Assembly (NCBI GenBank): GCA_008729055.1
Contig: SDUX01000006.1
Coordinates: forward strand, 2,840,842-2,904,841
Origin: Pyropia haitanensis
Lineage: Eukaryota; Rhodophyta; Bangiophyceae; Bangiales; Bangiaceae
Direction of reading: 5' to 3'
Length of the DNA: 64,000 bases
Part shown: positions 51,033-60,567 of the stretch, piece by piece
How positions within the stretch are numbered: position 1 is the stretch's first letter
How the letters are laid out: each line of letters starts with the position of its first letter
The notes under the pieces: model-generated
Told to the model about the DNA's origin: nothing
Database searches by the model: none
The model's input: only the letters and a program-made list of their open reading frames with translations
Translations under genes and position numbers: made by a program

Positions 51033-54000
51033 ATGCATATCAAGCAGATTACCATTTCGGGCTTCAAGAGCTACCGCGCCCCCTCCGTGGCGGGCCCCTT
51101 CACGCCCGGCGCCAACGTGGTGGTTGGCCGCAACGGCAGCGGGAAGAGCAACTTCTTTGCTGCCGTCCGGTTTGTCCTGTCAGACGCGGCGGCCAGCCTC
51201 CGCGCCGAGGAGCGGGTGGCGCTGCTGCACGAGGGCGCCGGCACGTCCGTGCTGTCGGCGTACGTGGAGATTACATTTGACAATGCGGACGGGCGGCTGC
51301 CCGGCCTGGACGGGGAACCCGAGGTGGTCCTCCGCCGCATGATTGGGCTCAAGAAGGACGAGTACGTGCTGAACCGCAAGAATGTGAGCAGGGCCGAGGT
51401 GCTGTCGCTGCTGGAAGCTGCCGGCTTTTCCCGCTCCAACCCCTACTACATTGTGCAGCAGGGAAAGGTGGCCGCCCTCGTTGCCATGACAGACGCCGCC
51501 CGCCTGGCGCTGCTCATGGACGTGGCGGGCACAAGCGTCTACGATACGCGGCGGAGCGAGAGCCTCAAGCTCCTTGCCGACACGGACGCCAAGCGCGCCA
51601 AGGTCGCCGACGTCCTCTCTTTTATCAGCGACCGGCTCGACGAATTGGGCGCCGAAAAGGCCGAGCTCGCCCGCTTCCGCACCCTCGACCGGGAGCGCCG
51701 GGCGCTGTCGTACGCCCTCCATGTGGCCGAGGCGGAGGCGGCCAAGGCCGCGCTCGACGCGCTCGACGACAAGGCCGCCGAGACGGCTGCCGGCGACGAT
51801 GCGCACGCGCGGCTGGCCGACGTCCAGCGGCGGGCGGCCGACGCGGAGCGCGTCCGCGACGGCGCAGAGGCCGACGTGTCCCGTGCCGCCGCTGCCGCGG
51901 CCGCGGCTGGCACCGCCCGCGGCGCCGCGGCGCGGCGGGTGGCGACGCTCACCGCCGCGGTCCGCGACAGCACCGCGGCGGCGGCGGCGGCCGCGGACGC
52001 GCGGTCGCGCGCGGCCGCCGCCGCGGCGGCGGTCGAGGCAGAGGTGGCGGCCGCCGAGGCGCGGCTGGCGCCCCTGCGGTCCCGCCTCGCGGCCGCGACG
52101 GCCGAGTCGGCGGCCGCCGCCGACGCGTTGGCGACGGCGCGGGCGCGCCGGCTGGAGCTGCAGGTCCGTGCAGGCCGGTCCGAGCAGTACGCCACCGCCG
52201 CGGAGCGTGACGCGGCGCTGCGGGCAGAGATGGAGGCCGCCGCGGCGCCGCTGGCCGCGGCGGTGTCGTCGGCAACGGCGGCCGAGGCGGAGGCGGCGTC
52301 GCTGGCGCGGCGCGCCGAGGCGGGCAGCGCGTCGCTGGCGGCCCTCCGGGCGACCGCGGCGGCCCGCAAGGAGGCGGTCACCGCTGCGCGGGCCGAGGTC
52401 GCCCGCCGCCGCGAAGCGCGTGACGCGCTCCACGTCCGCCGCGACGCGCTTTACCACCGGGAGCAGGAGCTGGAGCGCGCGGCCGCGGCGGCGGCCGCCG
52501 ACGTCAAGCGCGCCGAGGCGGCCCGTCGGGCAGTCATTGGCGGCGGCACTGCCGACGCGTTGGCGGCGGTGGCAGCGGCCGTGGCGAGCGGCGGGTCGCT
52601 GGGCGCCCGCCTCGCCGGCCGGGTGTATGGGCCGCTGATGGACCTGGTGGCGGTGGACGCCAAGTTTGCGACCGCCGCCGACGTGACTGCGGGGGGGGCG
52701 CTGTGTCACGTGGTGGTGGACAGCGACGAGACGGCGGCGGCGTTGGTGGGGGCCCTGCAGCGTGCGCGCGCCGGGCGCGTCACGTTTATCCCGCTCAACC
52801 GGGTGGGTGGCGGTGGGGGGGGGGGGGCGCCGCCCCGCCGCCCCCCGACGGGCGCGGACACGGTCGCGCTCGCCGACAAGATCCGCGCCGAGCCGCGCCT
52901 CCGCCCCGCCGTCGACGCCGTCTGGGGCCGCACCCTCGTCGCCCGCAACATGGCGGTTGCCGCCGCGGCCAGCCGCGCCCACGGCGTCGACTGTGTGACG
53001 CTCGACGGGGATACGGTGAACCGGCGGGGCGCCATGTCTGGCGGCTTTGTCGACACCCGCCGCAGCCGCCTCGACGCGGCCGCGGCGCTGCGGACGGCCA
53101 CGGCGGCGGCGGCAGCCGCCGAGGCGGCGCTCGCTACCGAAGTGCGCGGCCCGCTGGGCAGGGTCGAGGCGGAGCTGGCCGCCGCGGTCAGCGACCTGCA
53201 GCGCGCGGAGGCGGCGGTCCGCGCCGCGACCACCGCCGCCGCCGCCACCGCCGCCGACGTGGCGCGCACCGCCCACTATGCGGACGGGGACGCGGCGGCG
53301 GCGGCCGCCGCGGCGGCGCGGGCGGCCGCGCTCCGTGCGGCCGTGCGCGACGGGGAGCGCTCCCGGGATGCGCTGGCGGCCGAGCTGGGCACCCCACTCG
53401 TGTCCGGGCTGGCGCCCGCCGAGGCGGCGGAGCTGGCCCGTGCCAAGGCGGCCGCCCCCGACTTGGAAGCCGCGGCGACGGCCGCGACGCGGCGGGTCGA
53501 GGAGCTGACCGCCACCGCCGCGGCGGCCGAGACGGACCTGCGGGACAACCTGCGGGTGCGGGCGGCGGAGCTGCGCGCCGCGGCGGAGCGTGCCGACGCC
53601 ACGCCCGCGGCGCGGCGGCGGCGGAGGCGGCGGTCGCGGTCGCGGCCGCCGTCGCGGCGGCGGTCGCGGTCGCGGCCTCGGTCGCGGCGGGGAACCGCCG
53701 CAGAGGCGGAGGAGGAGGATGACGAGGAGGAGGCGCCGCGACCGCCTGCCGGTGGCAACGACGACGGCGGCGGCGACGCGTCGGACGGTTCGGACGGGTC
53801 GCTCGGCTCTGCTGGCGCCGACTCGGAAGACGGGGTGGCGGCACAGCGCGCCGCGCTCGTGGCCGCTACCGCCGCGGCCGAGCGGGAGACGGCCCGTGCG
53901 GTGGCTGCAGACGCGGCACTCGCCGCTGCCGAGGCCACCCGTGCAGACGCGGCGGCGACCGCCGAGCGCCTCCGAGCGGAGGAGGCGGCGCTGACCACGG

Positions 54001-54986
54001 CGGCCGCCGCCGCCGCCGCCCGTGTCGATAGCCTGTACGCACGCCGTGCGGCGGCGGCGGCCAGGGTGGCCGACGCGTCGCGGCGCATCCGGGAGCTGGG
54101 CGCCCTCCCTGCCGACCATGACAAGCACCGGCGGACGCCGCCCGCTGCGCTGCGCGCGGCCCTCCGGCGCGTCAATGGGGGACTGGCCGCGTTCCGGGGC
54201 GTCAACAAGAAGGCTCTCGACCAGTACGTGGCGTTTGCCGAGCAGCGCGACGCGCTGCTCCCGCGGCGGCTGGAGCTGGACGAGGGCGCCGCGGCCATCC
54301 GGTCGCTGGTCGCGTCGCTGGACGAGCGCAAGGACGCAGACATCCTCCGGACGTTCAAGGGGGTGGCCAAGCACTTTGCCTCGGTCTTTGCGGAGCTGGT
54401 ACCGGGCGGCACCGCGTCGCTGGTTATGCTCAAGGCGCCTGCCGTTGCCAAAGGGGGGGCGAGGCGCCGTGCGGGCGCCGCCGGCAATGACGACGAGGAG
54501 GAGGAGGAGGAGGACGCGTCGCCTGCCACCGGCGACGCCGCGTCGACGCCCGGCGGCGGTGGCGACGGTAGCGGCGACGGCCCATCCCAGCCCGCTGGCG
54601 GCGGCCTTCGCTACACGGGCGTGGCGATCAAGGTTTCGTTTGCGGCGACCGGGACGGCGCTGTCGCTGCCGCAACTAAGCGGCGGCCAAAAGTCCATGGT
54701 CGCCCTCGCCCTCATCTTTGCCATCCAGCGGTTGGACCCCGCCCCGTTTTACCTCTTTGACGAGATTGACGCCGCGCTCGACGCGGCCGCCCGCGCCGCC
54801 GTCGCGGGCCTCATTGCGCGGCAAGCCGCCGCGGGCGGCACCCAGTTTATCGTCACGACGTTCCGGCCCGAGCTCGTCGCCGCGGGCGACCGCTGGTTTG
54901 GTGTGCGCCTCCGGGGGCGCGCGTCGGCAGTGGAGGCGGTGGACCAGGCGGCGGCGCTGTCGTTTGTGATTGCAGACCCGACGTGA
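51033..54986 (+). CDS. SMC3: Cohesin ATPase subunit SMC3
   Basis: This is a single exon of 1317 residues, about 100 longer than animal SMC3, starting at ATG 51033 (MHIKQITISGFKSYR). SMC3 pairs with SMC1 in the cohesin ring that holds sister chromatids together. The N-terminal ATPase half has Walker A GRNGSGKSNFF (residues 32-42), LRAEERVALLHEG, the paired lysines IGLKKDEY at 107-108 that are acetylated in other eukaryotes, and GFSRSNPYYIVQQGK. Ala-rich coiled coil runs to a hinge (about 515-675, with GRVYGPLMDLVAVDAKF and NRRGAMSGGFVD). The second coil follows, then signature LSGGQKSMVALAL and Walker B FYLFDEIDAALD. At about residues 865-935 the second coil is interrupted by an RS-type Arg/Ser stretch and an acidic EEEDDEEE/DGSDGS stretch, unusual for this family. 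A smaller acidic insert sits near 1150. Confidence 0.95.
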   Translation: MHIKQITISGFKSYRAPSVAGPFTPGANVVVGRNGSGKSNFFAAVRFVLSDAAASLRAEERVALLHEGAGTSVLSAYVEITFDNADGRLPGLDGEPEVVLRRMIGLKKDEYVLNRKNVSRAEVLSLLEAAGFSRSNPYYIVQQGKVAALVAMTDAARLALLMDVAGTSVYDTRRSESLKLLADTDAKRAKVADVLSFISDRLDELGAEKAELARFRTLDRERRALSYALHVAEAEAAKAALDALDDKAAETAAGDDAHARLADVQRRAADAERVRDGAEADVSRAAAAAAAAGTARGAAARRVATLTAAVRDSTAAAAAAADARSRAAAAAAAVEAEVAAAEARLAPLRSRLAAATAESAAAADALATARARRLELQVRAGRSEQYATAAERDAALRAEMEAAAAPLAAAVSSATAAEAEAASLARRAEAGSASLAALRATAAARKEAVTAARAEVARRREARDALHVRRDALYHREQELERAAAAAAADVKRAEAARRAVIGGGTADALAAVAAAVASGGSLGARLAGRVYGPLMDLVAVDAKFATAADVTAGGALCHVVVDSDETAAALVGALQRARAGRVTFIPLNRVGGGGGGGAPPRRPPTGADTVALADKIRAEPRLRPAVDAVWGRTLVARNMAVAAAASRAHGVDCVTLDGDTVNRRGAMSGGFVDTRRSRLDAAAALRTATAAAAAAEAALATEVRGPLGRVEAELAAAVSDLQRAEAAVRAATTAAAATAADVARTAHYADGDAAAAAAAAARAAALRAAVRDGERSRDALAAELGTPLVSGLAPAEAAELARAKAAAPDLEAAATAATRRVEELTATAAAAETDLRDNLRVRAAELRAAAERADATPAARRRRRRRSRSRPPSRRRSRSRPRSRRGTAAEAEEEDDEEEAPRPPAGGNDDGGGDASDGSDGSLGSAGADSEDGVAAQRAALVAATAAAERETARAVAADAALAAAEATRADAAATAERLRAEEAALTTAAAAAAARVDSLYARRAAAAARVADASRRIRELGALPADHDKHRRTPPAALRAALRRVNGGLAAFRGVNKKALDQYVAFAEQRDALLPRRLELDEGAAAIRSLVASLDERKDADILRTFKGVAKHFASVFAELVPGGTASLVMLKAPAVAKGGARRRAGAAGNDDEEEEEEDASPATGDAASTPGGGGDGSGDGPSQPAGGGLRYTGVAIKVSFAATGTALSLPQLSGGQKSMVALALIFAIQRLDPAPFYLFDEIDAALDAAARAAVAGLIARQAAAGGTQFIVTTFRPELVAAGDRWFGVRLRGRASAVEAVDQAAALSFVIADPT

Positions 54987-56525
54987 GGGGCGGCGCGGGG
55001 GGGCGCGGGAGGGGGGACGTTCGGGCCAAGGATGGGCGCGCGGATGGATGGGCGGTGGCGGGATGGGCGGAAGGGGGGGTGGGGAGGGGTCTCTGTCACC
55101 GCCTCCCGCACGCGCCTGCTGCAGCGTGACGACGGCGTGGCGGTGGTGTCTGGCTGTGACAACGGCGGCGCAACGCGAGGCGTCGGACCTTCGCATCACG
55201 GCCACATTCACCAGACGGGAGCGCCGAGAGTGGCTTCGCTGTACGGGCGGCTGCGTGGCTGTATCGGTCTTCGGGGGAAGCGGAGGGACAATGCGTGGGG
55301 GGCGGCTTGCTGCTCGCCCGTGGCGGCGGCCGCACCCCCTCGCTTTGTCAGTTGTGCGGGCGGGCGACCGCGGCCGGGGGGTACCCGCATGGGAGGGACG
55401 GGGCCCGAGTACGCGGGTGGCACCGGCGCCGTCGGGTGGGAATCCCGCCGTGCTTGCGCGCGGGGTGGGGGGCGCCCTAGGTGAGGGGGAGGACACGAGG
55501 ACTCGTGACCAGAGATAGGGCAGGGAGCCCGTGGTGAGCGCACAGGGGCAAGCGGGGAACTACGCAAGCAACAAGAAAACCATATGCACCGTGGAGGGCG
55601 GCCTCTGCACCCACTGCGGGATGATTTCCGAGAATCTTCCTTTTTCTTTTCGAGGGAGCCCCTGCCTTCCGCTGCGAATGCCTCTGAGGTGTGCGGCCAC
55701 GATGCCATCACGGGGGGGACCCCGTTCAGTGACGCTGACGTGCGCGGCAACAGCTTGTGCGGGCCTCCCTCGTGCCCTCCCTGTGTGTGCGAGGGTGGCG
55801 TCCACGTCGACGTGGTTGGGCGGGCGAGGGGCGGCGGCGGCGGCGGACCCGCCCCCCGCCAGAGGTAAATAGAAGAACGCCAACAGGTGTTGTTCCCTCA
55901 GAGTCGGCATGCCGTTGCCGCCGCTGCCACTTCAACGGCTACAGGGCAACCGCGCGGCGGGGCGGTCAGCCGTGGCGTTGACGGGCGGCCTTTCTCACTC
56001 GCGAGGGAGTAATAAGGCTCAGAAGCCGGGCGGAGGGAAGAGCTGGGGGTATTCAACGCTGATGGTGGAGACGAGCGCAACGCTGGCGGCAGAGTCGAAT
56101 ACCATCGCCTGCGGGCGGGCGTCTGCTGCTGGGGTGGCGGGGTGCTGCAGAGCGAGGGTTCCCTGGAAAAGCCCGACGCGTGGCGGGGGCAAGAGGCCTT
56201 GTCATCGACCCACGTGAGGGATGGCCACAGCCGTGGTCGACTTGAGCTCCAAATGGATGCGACTGTACACGTCACTCAGCGTACGTGTCTATAGTAGTTT
56301 CAGTCGCCGGCGTGCACTTGAGCCCTTACGAAGTTGATCCACAATTTTTTGGTGACCGGCCCACACAGCGTCGGTGGCAGCGCCTCCCTCGCCGCGGCCC
56401 TCTTCTTCACCGCGGCGCGCCGTTGCTGTCGGTCAAGTCTCTGCGGTTGTGTGCCCTGCGCCGCGCCCGCCCCTTGCTCCCCTTCCTTCTCCTCACCTAC
56501 TTTCTGTTCTTCATCGCCAGGCATC
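54987..56525. other. Gene-less interval between SMC3 and CCT2
   Basis: No recognisable protein was found. A GTACGT at 56281 follows a short ATG-started frame (56220: MATAVVDLSSKW) and could be a 5' exon or leader intron donor, but nothing confirms it. The last 150 bases are C/T-rich, ending CGCCAG, which could be an acceptor just before the CCT2 ATG. Confidence 0.4.
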
Positions 56526-58636
56526 ATGTATGGCGGTGGAGGCGCCGCCGCGGGCGGTATGCCCTTTGGCATGAACGTCGTCCCGTCCGTCTTGCAGCAG
56601 GGCGCGTCAGAGGATCGCGGGGAGACGGCGCGGATGTCCGCGTTTGTCGGCGCGCTGGCGGTGACCGACCTGGTCAAGACTACCCTCGGCCCAAAGGTAC
56701 GCTTTCTTTCAGCAGTCCGGAGGGGGGGGGGGGGCATAGCCTGGGCCGTTGAGGTGTCGGGAACTGTTGGCTGTGTGCCCCCGGTTCCCGTGCCACAGGT
56801 TACGGCAGATGCGCACTTGTCATCTCCTGTCCAACCTCTGGTTACAGCAGGGCTTTTCTGTTTGCGTCGGATTCCTGGTCGGCGAGTGCCTGGCTGGCCT
56901 TGCAGCAGGTGCCGTTACTGACTGGTGTTGTCCTGCTCGATTTTCCCTCTCCGTTGGTTCCGGTCTGGTCGTCTTCTGCCTCTGGCCGTGACAGGGAATG
57001 GACAAAATCCTGCAAAGCACGAGTGGTGACGTGCAAGTCACCAACGATGGCGCCACCATCCTGAAGTCGATTCACATTGACAACGCCGCGGCCAAGGTGC
57101 GTGCCTCGACTGTACACTACTCTGCCTGTCCTGTACTGTATCTACTCTCTTGCATGTATTGAAGGCTGAGGCCATGTATGGTTGTTGACTCGGCTCGCTG
57201 CCGTGTTCATGCTTTCCTTGTCGTTTTTGCATCATTCTGGTTGGCATGGTTGTGATGGGCGCGCTCGTCTGCAGGTGCTGGTGGACATCTCCAAGACGCA
57301 AGACGACGAAGTCGGTGACGGTACTACGTCTGTGTGCTGCCTCGCTGGTGAGCTTCTGCGCGAGGCTGAGAAGCTGCTTGACCTCAAGATCCACCCCCAG
57401 ACGGTCGTGTCGGGGTATCGTCTGGCCGCCACTGCCGCTGCCAAAGCGCTGGAGGACGCCGCGGTGGATCACGGCGGGGACGTTGACGCGTTTCGTGTGG
57501 ACCTCCTCAACATTGCGCGCACTACTCTGTCGTCCAAAGTGTTGTCCCAGGCCAAGGAGCTGTTTGCCAACATTTCAGTCGACGCGGTGCTGCGGCTCAA
57601 GGGTTCCACGAACCTTGACCATATCCAGATCATCAAGAAGGCTGGGGGCTCGCTGGCAGACTCGTGGCTGGAGCCGGGTTTCATTCTGGAGAAGAAACTG
57701 GGTGTCGGCCAGCCGAAGCGCATTGAGAACGCCAACATCTTGGTGGCCAACACGGCCATGGACACGGACAAGGTGAAAATCTACGCATCGCGGGTGCGGG
57801 TGGATTCCCTGACGCGGGTGGCGGCCATTGAGCAGGCTGAGGCGGAAAAGATGTCGGCCAAGGTCAAGAAGATTCTGGACCACGGCTGCAACGTCTTCAT
57901 CAACCGGCAGCTCATCTACAATCGGCCGGAGCAGGCCTTCACGGCCGCGGGCGTGATGGCCATTGAGCATGCAGACTTTGACGGAGTGGAGCGCTTGGCT
58001 CTTGTGACGGGAGGTGAGATTGTGTCCACCTTTGATGATCCTAAGGCCGTGACGCTAGGCCACTGCGACGTTGTATCCGAGGACATGATCGGGGAGGACG
58101 CCGTCATTCGCTTTTCTGGGTGCAAGTCTGGGGCTGCTTGCACTATTGTGCTCCGTGGCGCTACGGGGCAGCTGCTAGACGAGGCGGAGCGGTCGCTCCA
58201 TGACGCTCTGTGCGTCCTTTCTCAGACGGCGGTGGACACTCGCACTGTTCTTGGCGGCGGGGCCGCCGAGGCGCTGATGGCGCGGGCGGTGGATGAGCTG
58301 GCGCCCACGGTAGCGGGTAAGGCGAGTTTGGCTGTCGAGTCGTTCGCCCGCGCGCTCCGGGCGCTGCCCGCCATCATCGCGGACAATGCAGGGTATGATT
58401 CGGCGGAGCTGGTCGCACAGCTGCGGGCGGCGCACGCTGGTGGCAACGCTGAGGCCGGGCTGGACATGAACCAAGGATCGATTGGGAATGTACGGGAACT
58501 GGGGATCACCGAGAGCTTCAAGCTCAAGCGCCAGATGTTGTCTTCGGCGGTGGAGGCCGCGGAGATGATCATCAGGGTGGATGACATCATCAAGGCCGCG
58601 CCGCGGGCGCGTGACAACCCGCACCCACACATGTAG
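56526..58636 (+). CDS. CCT2: Cytosolic chaperonin CCT subunit beta, 3 exons
   Basis: Exons are 56526..56696, 56995..57096 and 57275..58636, giving 544 residues. Donors are GTACGC and GTGCGT, acceptors GACAG and TGCAG, and all introns are phase 0. The subunit is one of eight in the TRiC/CCT ring that folds actin, tubulin and WD-repeat proteins with ATP. Family motifs are LVKTTLGPK joined to [71 protein letters not shown] and [46 protein letters not shown] and [16 protein letters not shown] complete them. QPKRIENA and MNQGSIG with the ending [18 protein letters not shown] identify beta rather than another CCT subunit. The N-terminus has an extra Gly/Met-rich segment ([17 protein letters not shown]). 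Confidence 0.95.
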
Positions 58637-59068
58637 GGCGGACCACCGACATATAAACGCAACCGGTTACGAATGAGGCGTCGGTTGGCGTAAGTGGACT
58701 TGCAGTGCTCTGCGCGCTCTGTCGACGTGACCGAGGCCAGCTCGATTGCGAGAACAGATAGGCTCAGCCTACGTACGCCGGCAGCACGTGGGCATGTGGC
58801 GCGATCAGGGAGTCAGGGGGTTAGGGTGAACCTGCGCAGGTCCAAGGTCATGGGCGACCGCAAGGAGCGCCTGCCCACGCGCCGGTACAATGCCACGTGA
58901 CATGCACGAGAACGTAAATAGCTTGCAGAGAAACAAGACGACCAAAAGAAAAAGTGTACACAGTGAAAGACATGAGCCACCAGCGCGCCTGACTCCGCCA
59001 CACCGACTGACCGTCGAGCGCAAGGGCGACAGAACAAACGAAGACCCAGCAGCGAAAGGCAGAAGCTC
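58637..59068. other. Convergent 3' flanks of CCT2 and PSMA2
   Basis: These 430 bases, less GC-rich than average, carry no gene. Confidence 0.45.
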
Positions 59069-60030
59069 CTATTCTACCTCGCTGAGATAATCCTTCACTT
59101 CCGCCGGCGTCAGCTTCTTGAACTTGAGGTCGTCAGACACAATGCCTACTTCAATGTTGTTCTCTGTCACCTGCCCCTCGAAGCCCTCCTTGATCGTCAG
59201 CAGCGCGGTGTGGATGGCGTCCTCGAGCTCCATGTCGTCCGAGTACCGCTTCTCCAAAAACGTCTTGCCGTTGACCATGTTCTTCCCGATGGCCGAAGCC
59301 TTCCACGCAAAGTAGGAACCCGACGGGTCAACCTGGTACAGGTGCGGTCCCTCCTCGTCAAAGCCCGCCACCAGCAGAGATACGCCAAAAGGCCGCACGC
59401 CACCCGACTGGGTAAACTCCTGCATCACAGAGGCGACTTGCCGCACCAGCTGGCTCACAGGAATCGACTCTTTGTAGATGCGGTAGTACGACTGCGCGTA
59501 GTTGCGTGCCTTCTTCAGCAGCACCCGCGAGTCGGGGCCCATTCCAGCGTAGACCATGCCAATGTTACCAGTGATCGACGTCACCTTATCGATAGTGGAC
59601 TCATCCATCAGCGGGCTGGGCAACCGCTTCTCTGTCGCCAGCACGATACCATTCTTGGCTGTGGCCGCGCCAAGGATCCACCAACCAGCAGACGGATTCA
59701 CCGGTCAAGTCGAGGCCAGCATGAAGGATACACGAACCAGTCGACACAGTGGTTAGAATAACTATCCCAAAACGCGATACGCCGGCTCAGACTCCTGAAG
59801 GGCCGAGCCAATGGCCAGGACAGAAGCAAAGCAGACAAAATAGGAACAACCATATGGCGTCTAGATGTTGGTATGGCAAAACAATGGCCATAACCCGCAA
59901 GGCACTACGTACCCTTGATGCCCAGCGACGTCGCCCCAGCCGCGACAGCGTTCAGCGCATACTCGATCTGCACGAGCTTGCCACTGGGACTGAACGTTGT
60001 CAGTGAGAAGGAGTAGTCAGACTCCCCCAT
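59069..60030 (-). CDS. PSMA2: 20S proteasome subunit alpha-2, 2 exons
   Basis: Exon 1 is 60030..59913 and exon 2 59658..59069, giving 235 residues. The donor is GTACGT, the acceptor CCACAG, and the phase 1. It is a structural subunit of the outer ring of the 20S core and has no catalytic Thr. Exon 1 carries the alpha-subunit N-terminal helix ([20 protein letters not shown]) that gates the channel. The splice gives [14 protein letters not shown]. Exon 2 has [71 protein letters not shown] and the C-terminal [14 protein letters not shown]. Identity to alpha-2 is clear from the [10 protein letters not shown] and [10 protein letters not shown] blocks. It is divergent from TPS. Confidence 0.95.
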
Positions 60031-60567
60031 GATGCCCCTCAACAAAGACCGCGGCAGTTTCAGGTGCAAAGGCAGCGTACGATGAGCCAAGAGAACAATG
60101 CACCAGAGCAGCCGTAGACAATGGCGCGGTGCGGGGCGGTCCGACCAACGCGGCCGATACAGACAGCGGTGACAGTTCGACCGCCAACAAGCAGCAGCGA
60201 GCATCGCGACCAGGACAGCAAGCAGCCGTCTCTGTGCCAAGTACTCTGGCAACTACTATAGATCAAGTCTCACCTGCGAGGCTAAACTTACTGTACCAGA
60301 CAAGAACCCCACGTGTCTGGTGCGTGTGCCGTGCTGTCAAAAGCCGGCGAGGCTTACAGACACTGATGCCGGGCCACCTGACCCCAATCACGGGGTGAAT
60401 CTCGATCAGGGTCTCCCGGGGACCACCACATCACAGCAGCTGCTGGGTTGGTTGCCTCCGCCCGCAACCGCCCTGTCGTGCCATGCCGACTTGGCAGCCG
60501 CGGGCCGAAGCTACTACCACGGTTGGTTCCGTCTCCCCAGCGGCTTGCACCGCTGACGTGCGTCACC
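60031..60567. promoter_or_regulatory. Bidirectional intergenic region between PSMA2 and TPS
   Basis: 537 bases separate the two ATGs. No TATA box was recognised; composition is less GC-rich than the genes. Confidence 0.4.

Noticed and set aside
51180..54674. Very long open frame on the minus strand across SMC3
   Set aside because: It is antisense to a fully conserved SMC3 gene, Arg/Gly-rich and without domains. High GC removes stop codons from the complementary frame.
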